Origin: Cellulomonas composti
GTDB taxonomy: Bacteria > Actinomycetota > Actinomycetes > Actinomycetales > Cellulomonadaceae
Direction: 5' to 3'
DNA length: 64,000 nucleotides
Assembly (NCBI RefSeq): GCF_007990245.1
Contig: NZ_BJWG01000012.1
Location: 1 to 64,000, forward strand
The notes below the pieces were generated by a model, which was not told where the DNA came from, did not search any database, and saw only the letters and a program-made list of their open reading frames with translations. A program made the translations under genes and the position numbers. Shown in pieces: positions 63,080 to 64,000 of the stretch. How positions within the stretch are numbered: position 1 is the first letter of the stretch; each line of letters begins with the position of its first letter.

Positions 63080-64000
63080 CAGGACGACCGCTGCCGCGCG
63101 ACCTCGTAGAGCGCGATGCCCGCGGCGACACCGGCGTTCAGCGACTCGATCGCCGAGGCGATCGGGATGCTCGCGATCGCGTCGCACTGCTCGCGCACGA
63201 GCCGCGACAGGCCCTTGCCCTCGGAGCCGACGACGAGCACGAGCGGGTCGGTCGCGTACGGCAGTTCGGCCAGCGGGGTGTCCCCGCCACCGTCCAGGCC
63301 CACGACGAAGATGCCCGCCTGCTTGTACTCCTGCAGCGTGCGCGTGAGGTTGGTGACCCGCGCGACCGGGACGCGTGCGGCGGCGCCGGCCGAGACCTTC
63401 CAGGCCGCGCCGGTCACGCCCGCGGCACGCCGCTCGGGCACCAGCACGCCGTGCGCACCGAACGCCCCCGCCGAGCGCAGCACGGCACCCAGGTTGCGCG
63501 GGTCCGTGACGCCGTCGAGCGCGACGACGAGCGGCGCCTGGCCGAGCCGCTCCGCGGCGTCGAGCAGGTCGTCGAGCTCGGCGTACTCGTACGGCGGCAC
63601 CTGGATCGCGACGCCCTGGTGGACCGAGCCGTCGGTGAGCCGGTCGAGCTCCGTGCGGGAGACCTCGAGCAGCGGGTAGCGCGCGTCGGCGGCGATCGCG
63701 ACGATCTCGCGCGTGCGGTCGTCGGCCTCGAGCCGCGACGCGAGGTACACCGTGCTCACGGGGATCCCCGCGCGCAGCGCCTCGAGCACCGAGTTGCGGC
63801 CGCTCACGATCTCGTGCGTCGACGACGTGCGGCCACCGCGACCGCCGGCCGCCGAACGCGACGCACCCGACGCCGGGCGCCCGGACCGACCCGTCGCCGC
63901 ACGGCGCTCGGCGGCGACCTTGCGCTTGTGCGCCTCGTGGTAGACGCGGTCCTCGGCCTTGGGCGTCGGGCCCTTGCCCTCGAGCGACTTGCGCCCCTTG
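63079..64000 (-). CDS. rlmB: 23S rRNA (guanosine-2251-2'-O)-methyltransferase, partial
   Basis: The C-terminal 306 residues of a SPOUT-fold TrmH/RlmB methyltransferase; the start lies beyond the right window edge. A basic linker (KGRKSLEGKGPTPKAED and after) precedes the domain starting EIVSGRNSVLEAL. SPOUT motifs are LDGVTDPRNLGAVLRSA, VLVVGSEGKGLSRLV and PIASAIESLNAGVAAGIALYE. It methylates G2251 in 23S rRNA by family. It heads a probable operon with the PTS IIA gene and cutC. A GTG at 63805-63807 starts the catalytic part but is not the true start. Confidence 0.93.
   Translation of the reverse strand, partial: KGRKSLEGKGPTPKAEDRVYHEAHKRKVAAERRAATGRSGRPASGASRSAAGGRGGRTSSTHEIVSGRNSVLEALRAGIPVSTVYLASRLEADDRTREIVAIAADARYPLLEVSRTELDRLTDGSVHQGVAIQVPPYEYAELDDLLDAAERLGQAPLVVALDGVTDPRNLGAVLRSAGAFGAHGVLVPERRAAGVTGAAWKVSAGAAARVPVARVTNLTRTLQEYKQAGIFVVGLDGGGDTPLAELPYATDPLVLVVGSEGKGLSRLVREQCDAIASIPIASAIESLNAGVAAGIALYEVARQRSS

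Overview
The window comes from a very GC-rich actinobacterium, most likely a Cellulomonas-like member of the Micrococcales. The evidence is the GC-saturated third codon positions, frequent GTG starts with 4-base GTGA overlaps, actinobacterial families (DUF3027, DUF3263, DUF2530, DUF4031, DUF4032, LytR_C), an IdeR/DtxR repressor, class-E-sortase-like LAxTG/LSSTG anchors and a CIRCE-type groEL promoter. No rRNA, phage, insertion sequence or CRISPR array is visible. One tRNA-Thr is present. The genus is an inference from gene content.

Layout. 0-14 kb: a short repeat block, then the iron repressor, serC, a sortase-type surface protein, a DUF4012 envelope protein, a marR-MFS efflux pair with a palindromic operator, UDP-glucose dehydrogenase, a purine permease, and a dispersed dTDP-rhamnose set (rmlA, rmlD, rmlB, rmlC on alternating strands) next to a low-molecular-weight protein tyrosine phosphatase. 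14-25 kb: a Hsp90/sacsin-like ATPase, DUF3027 and a cold-shock-domain protein in one operon; an M20 amidohydrolase; an apparently frameshifted small membrane protein; and a two-gene unit encoding a helicase-associated protein and the XPB-type helicase. 25.3-26.2 kb and 37.7-38.3 kb: two gene-free arrays of long palindromic repeats. 26-38 kb: ABC-F ATPase, glutamine amidotransferase, an OmpR-type two-component system, HD phosphohydrolase with DUF4031, a large secreted Ig/beta-propeller protein, and AlaA-type aminotransferase. 38.6-45 kb: groEL with CIRCE-like operators, a GH15-like enzyme, a cold-shock protein, LytR_C, a DUF3263 regulator divergent from ung, and a GDSL hydrolase. 45-50 kb: a SipW-type signal peptidase operon with three TasA/camelysin-like secreted proteins and one anchored surface protein, followed by a histidine kinase and a divergent LuxR-type regulator. 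50-64 kb: tRNA-Thr, membrane DsbA-like protein, Ser/Thr kinase, otsA-otsB trehalose synthesis, three tandem beta-propeller paralogues (the middle one internally deleted), an MsiK/UgpC-type sugar ABC ATPase, DUF4032, cutC, a IIA-Glc-like PTS protein and rlmB, which runs off the right edge.

Many genes serve the envelope: rhamnose and uronic-acid precursors, DUF4012, LytR_C, sortase substrates, SipW-dependent proteins and outward-facing propeller proteins. The least explained parts are the two palindromic-repeat arrays, the constant-loop hairpins at the left edge, the SipW operon with its structured leader, and the decaying propeller paralogue.
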